Assembly (NCBI GenBank): GCA_025361995.1
Contig: JANYIP010000164.1
Span: 1 to 6,433 of the forward strand
From: Streptomycetales bacterium
Lineage (GTDB): Bacteria; Actinomycetota; Actinomycetes; Prado026
DNA length: 6,433 nt
Direction: 5' to 3'
Made by a program: the position numbers and the translations under genes. Numbering within the stretch: position 1 is the first letter of the stretch; each line of letters opens with the position of its first letter. Below the pieces are notes generated by a model that ran no database searches, was not told the DNA's origin, and saw only the letters and a program-made list of their open reading frames with translations. Below are positions 4,530-6,433 of this stretch, in pieces.

Positions 4530-6433
4530 ATGCTCGAGGACACACCGACCGACAGCACCAGCTCAGACAGCACCAGCTCAGACAGCACTGACGGCACAGA
4601 CACCGCAGGTGCGCCGGCCCCGGGCGGCGGTTCGGCCGCCCCGCGCCGCCGGCGGGCAGCGTCCCGGCCCGCGGGACCGCCGGCCGCAGTCCCGGCCGCG
4701 ACCGAGGCCGCACCCGCACCCGCCGCTTCCGCAGAACCTACGGCACCGGCTGAGTCGGCTGCGCCAGCCCGTCGACGTACGCGCAAGGCCGCCGCACCCG
4801 CCGCCGCACCCGCCGCCGCACCCCCCGTCGCGGCAGACGTTCTGGTCGCTGGGACGACCGATGTGTCTGCAGCGATCGAGGGGGAGGGGCAGGTAGGGGA
4901 GGACGAAGGGGCCGCGCCGCGGCGGCGGAGCCGCAAGGCGACCGCCCCGGTATTCAGCGCCCCCGCCGAGCCGACGTTCGCCGTTGTCGACGAGCTCCCG
5001 GTGTCCCGGGCCGCGCTGCTCTTCCAGGCACCCGCTGACGCGCCGGTCTCCGACCTCATCGACGAAGACGACGAAGTCGACGAGGACGACGAAGAGATCG
5101 ACGGCACGGCCGCGCAGCGACCTGGGGGCGAGCCGGACGTCGACGATGACACCGAGGGATCTGCCGACTCTGCCGACGCCGACGAGTCTGAGGGCACGAT
5201 CGGCGCGGACGGGGTACGTCGCAAGCGGCGCCGCCGCGGAGGTCGTGGTCGCCGGCGCCGTCCCGCGGACGGCGCTGAGGGTGCCGAGGGGACTGATGGT
5301 TCCGAGGGCGGCCATAGCGACGACTCCCGGCGCTCGGACGAGTCCCACGAGGAGTCCAAGGACGTCTCCGGCGACGGGACGGACGCCCCCGGCGCCGAGA
5401 CCGAGACCGGCGACGACGGCGAGCCGCAGGCCGCGGGGACGAGGCGCCGCCGGCGCCGTCGTCGTGGCGGCTCGGGTGATGGCGACGCTGCGGAGGATTC
5501 GGACGGCACCGTCGTCCACGTACGAGAGCCCAGAGAGCCTCGGGAGCAGCGCAGCCGCTCCTCCCGCGGATCGGGTGACGAGGTCACCGCAGTGCGCGGG
5601 TCGACCCGGCTCGAGGCCAAAAAGCAGCGCCGCCGTGAAGGCCGCGACGCAGGCCGGCGCCGTCCCCCGATCCTGTCGGAGGCCGAGTTCCTGTCCCGCC
5701 GCGAAGCGGTCAACCGGGTCATGGTCATCCGGCAGCGGGGCGACCTGACCCAGATCGCCGTGCTGGAGGACGACGTCCTCGTGGAGCACTACGTCGCCAG
5801 CGCGTCCTCCTCGACGATGCAGGGCAACGTCTACCTCGGGAAGGTCCAGAACGTCCTGCCGAGCATGGAGGCAGCGTTCATCGACATCGGCCGCGGCCGC
5901 AACGCGGTGCTCTACGCCGGCGAGGTCAACTGGGACGCCGCAGCCCTCGACGGGCAGCCGCGTCGCATCGAGCACGTCATGAAGTCCGGCGACTCCATCC
6001 TGGCCCAGGTCACCAAGGACCCGTTGGGCCACAAGGGTTCCCGGCTGACGAGCAACATCAGCCTGGCCGGCCGCTTCCTGGTGTACGTACCGGACGGCTC
6101 GATGAGCGGGATCAGCCGCAAGCTGCCGGACACCGAGCGCAGCCGGCTCAAGGCGATCCTCAAGAACGTCGTGCCGGAGGACGCGGGCGTGATCGTGCGG
6201 ACCGCCGCCGAGGGTGCGACCGAGGAGCAGCTGACCCACGACGTCCAGCGGCTGCAGGCGCAGTGGGAGGACATCGAGAAGAAGGCCAAGACGGCCTCGG
6301 CGCCGAGCCTGCTCTACGGCGAGCCCGACCTGACCGTCCGCGTCGTCCGCGACCTCTTCAACGAGGACTTCGACAAGCTCGTGGTCTCCGGCGACGACGC
6401 CTGGGACGTCGTGCAGGCGTACGTCATGCACGT
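4530..6433 (+). CDS. rne: Ribonuclease E/G, 5' part (first 634 codons; runs off the window)
   Basis: The frame from ATG 4530 stays open to the window end. RNase E/G cleaves single-stranded RNA in mRNA decay and rRNA/tRNA processing. Residues 1-380 are low complexity: a Ser/Asp-rich start, Ala/Pro-rich segments, an acidic block (175-191), and two arginine patches (230-244, and eight Arg in a row at 305-312) separated by Asp/Glu/Gly stretches. This is typical of actinobacterial RNase E, where the disordered RNA- and protein-binding part is N-terminal, not C-terminal as in E. coli. The catalytic part starts near residue 381 (ILSEAEFLSRREAVNRVMVIRQ). The S1 RNA-binding domain follows (GNVYLGKVQNVLPSMEAAFIDIG from 432, GHKGSRLTSNISLAGRFLVYVP to 521), then the RNase H-like region up to DLTVRVVRDLFNEDF (from 600). 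The catalytic aspartates and the zinc-link cysteines lie beyond the window. Start fixed by the upstream in-frame TAG. Could be named rng instead; rne fits actinobacterial use. Confidence 0.95.
   Translation, partial: MLEDTPTDSTSSDSTSSDSTDGTDTAGAPAPGGGSAAPRRRRAASRPAGPPAAVPAATEAAPAPAASAEPTAPAESAAPARRRTRKAAAPAAAPAAAPPVAADVLVAGTTDVSAAIEGEGQVGEDEGAAPRRRSRKATAPVFSAPAEPTFAVVDELPVSRAALLFQAPADAPVSDLIDEDDEVDEDDEEIDGTAAQRPGGEPDVDDDTEGSADSADADESEGTIGADGVRRKRRRRGGRGRRRRPADGAEGAEGTDGSEGGHSDDSRRSDESHEESKDVSGDGTDAPGAETETGDDGEPQAAGTRRRRRRRRGGSGDGDAAEDSDGTVVHVREPREPREQRSRSSRGSGDEVTAVRGSTRLEAKKQRRREGRDAGRRRPPILSEAEFLSRREAVNRVMVIRQRGDLTQIAVLEDDVLVEHYVASASSSTMQGNVYLGKVQNVLPSMEAAFIDIGRGRNAVLYAGEVNWDAAALDGQPRRIEHVMKSGDSILAQVTKDPLGHKGSRLTSNISLAGRFLVYVPDGSMSGISRKLPDTERSRLKAILKNVVPEDAGVIVRTAAEGATEEQLTHDVQRLQAQWEDIEKKAKTASAPSLLYGEPDLTVRVVRDLFNEDFDKLVVSGDDAWDVVQAYVMH
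4551..4589 (+). repeat. 15-bp tandem repeat in the rne coding region
   Basis: The unit GACAGCACCAGCTCA occurs at 4551-4565 and 4566-4580, followed by a partial third unit (4581-4589). It encodes DSTSS-DSTSS-DST at residues 8-20. The unit length is a multiple of three, so gain or loss of a copy would keep the frame. Confidence 0.85.
4788..4823 (+). repeat. 12-bp tandem repeat in the rne coding region
   Basis: Three exact copies of GCCGCCGCACCC (4788-4799, 4800-4811, 4812-4823) encode (AAAP)x3 in the disordered N-terminal part of RNase E/G. The unit keeps frame, so copy number could vary between strains without breaking the gene. Confidence 0.9.

Noticed and set aside
4578..6431. 617-codon open frame on the minus strand opposite the RNase E/G gene
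   Set aside because: The plus strand in this stretch encodes clear S1 and RNase E/G sequence with an ATG, ribosome binding site and upstream stop. The antisense frame is a by-product of GC-rich codon use and matches no family I recognise.

Overview
The window is high-G+C DNA with strongly GC-biased third codon positions, very long spurious antisense reading frames and typical actinobacterial gene content: a TIGR03960-type radical SAM protein, a TIGR03936/DUF2344 protein and an RNase E/G with a long N-terminal disordered extension. This points to a high-G+C Actinomycetota chromosome. A Propionibacteriales member (Nocardioides or Kribbella type) is my guess from general resemblance only.

Layout. 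Positions 1-1143 look like an accessory patch. One leftward gene (54-995, 313 aa) encodes an AbiEi-like winged-helix N-terminus joined to a DUF559/Vsr-like nuclease-fold C-terminus. It is bracketed by two long palindromic repeats (about 1-60 and 1081-1143) placed in opposite orientation. The gene's stop codon lies inside the left repeat. Between the gene's start and the right repeat is a short regulatory-looking region with an exact match to the high-G+C DnaA box and a 7-bp inverted repeat.

Positions 1144-6433 hold a rightward conserved housekeeping cluster. A probable leaderless promoter (TAGGCT, six bases before the ATG) starts it. The order is radical SAM protein (1180-3123), a small HIT-like protein with an altered histidine triad (3120-3650), the DUF2344 radical-SAM partner (3652-4413), a 116-base spacer, and the first 634 codons of RNase E/G (4530 to the window end). 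The first three genes overlap by 4 bases (ATGA) or are separated by 1 base and lack clear ribosome binding sites of their own, so they are probably translationally coupled. In related actinobacteria and in Firmicutes this neighbourhood continues into rplU, rpmA and obg, which I would expect just downstream.

How they may work together: the radical SAM enzyme and its DUF2344 partner form a conserved pair of unknown substrate, sometimes found fused. Their persistent link to RNase E/G and ribosomal protein genes suggests an RNA- or ribosome-related role (inference). The HIT-like gene between the two partners is the unusual part of the operon. The palindrome-bracketed AbiEi-like gene is the most transfer-like part of the window.
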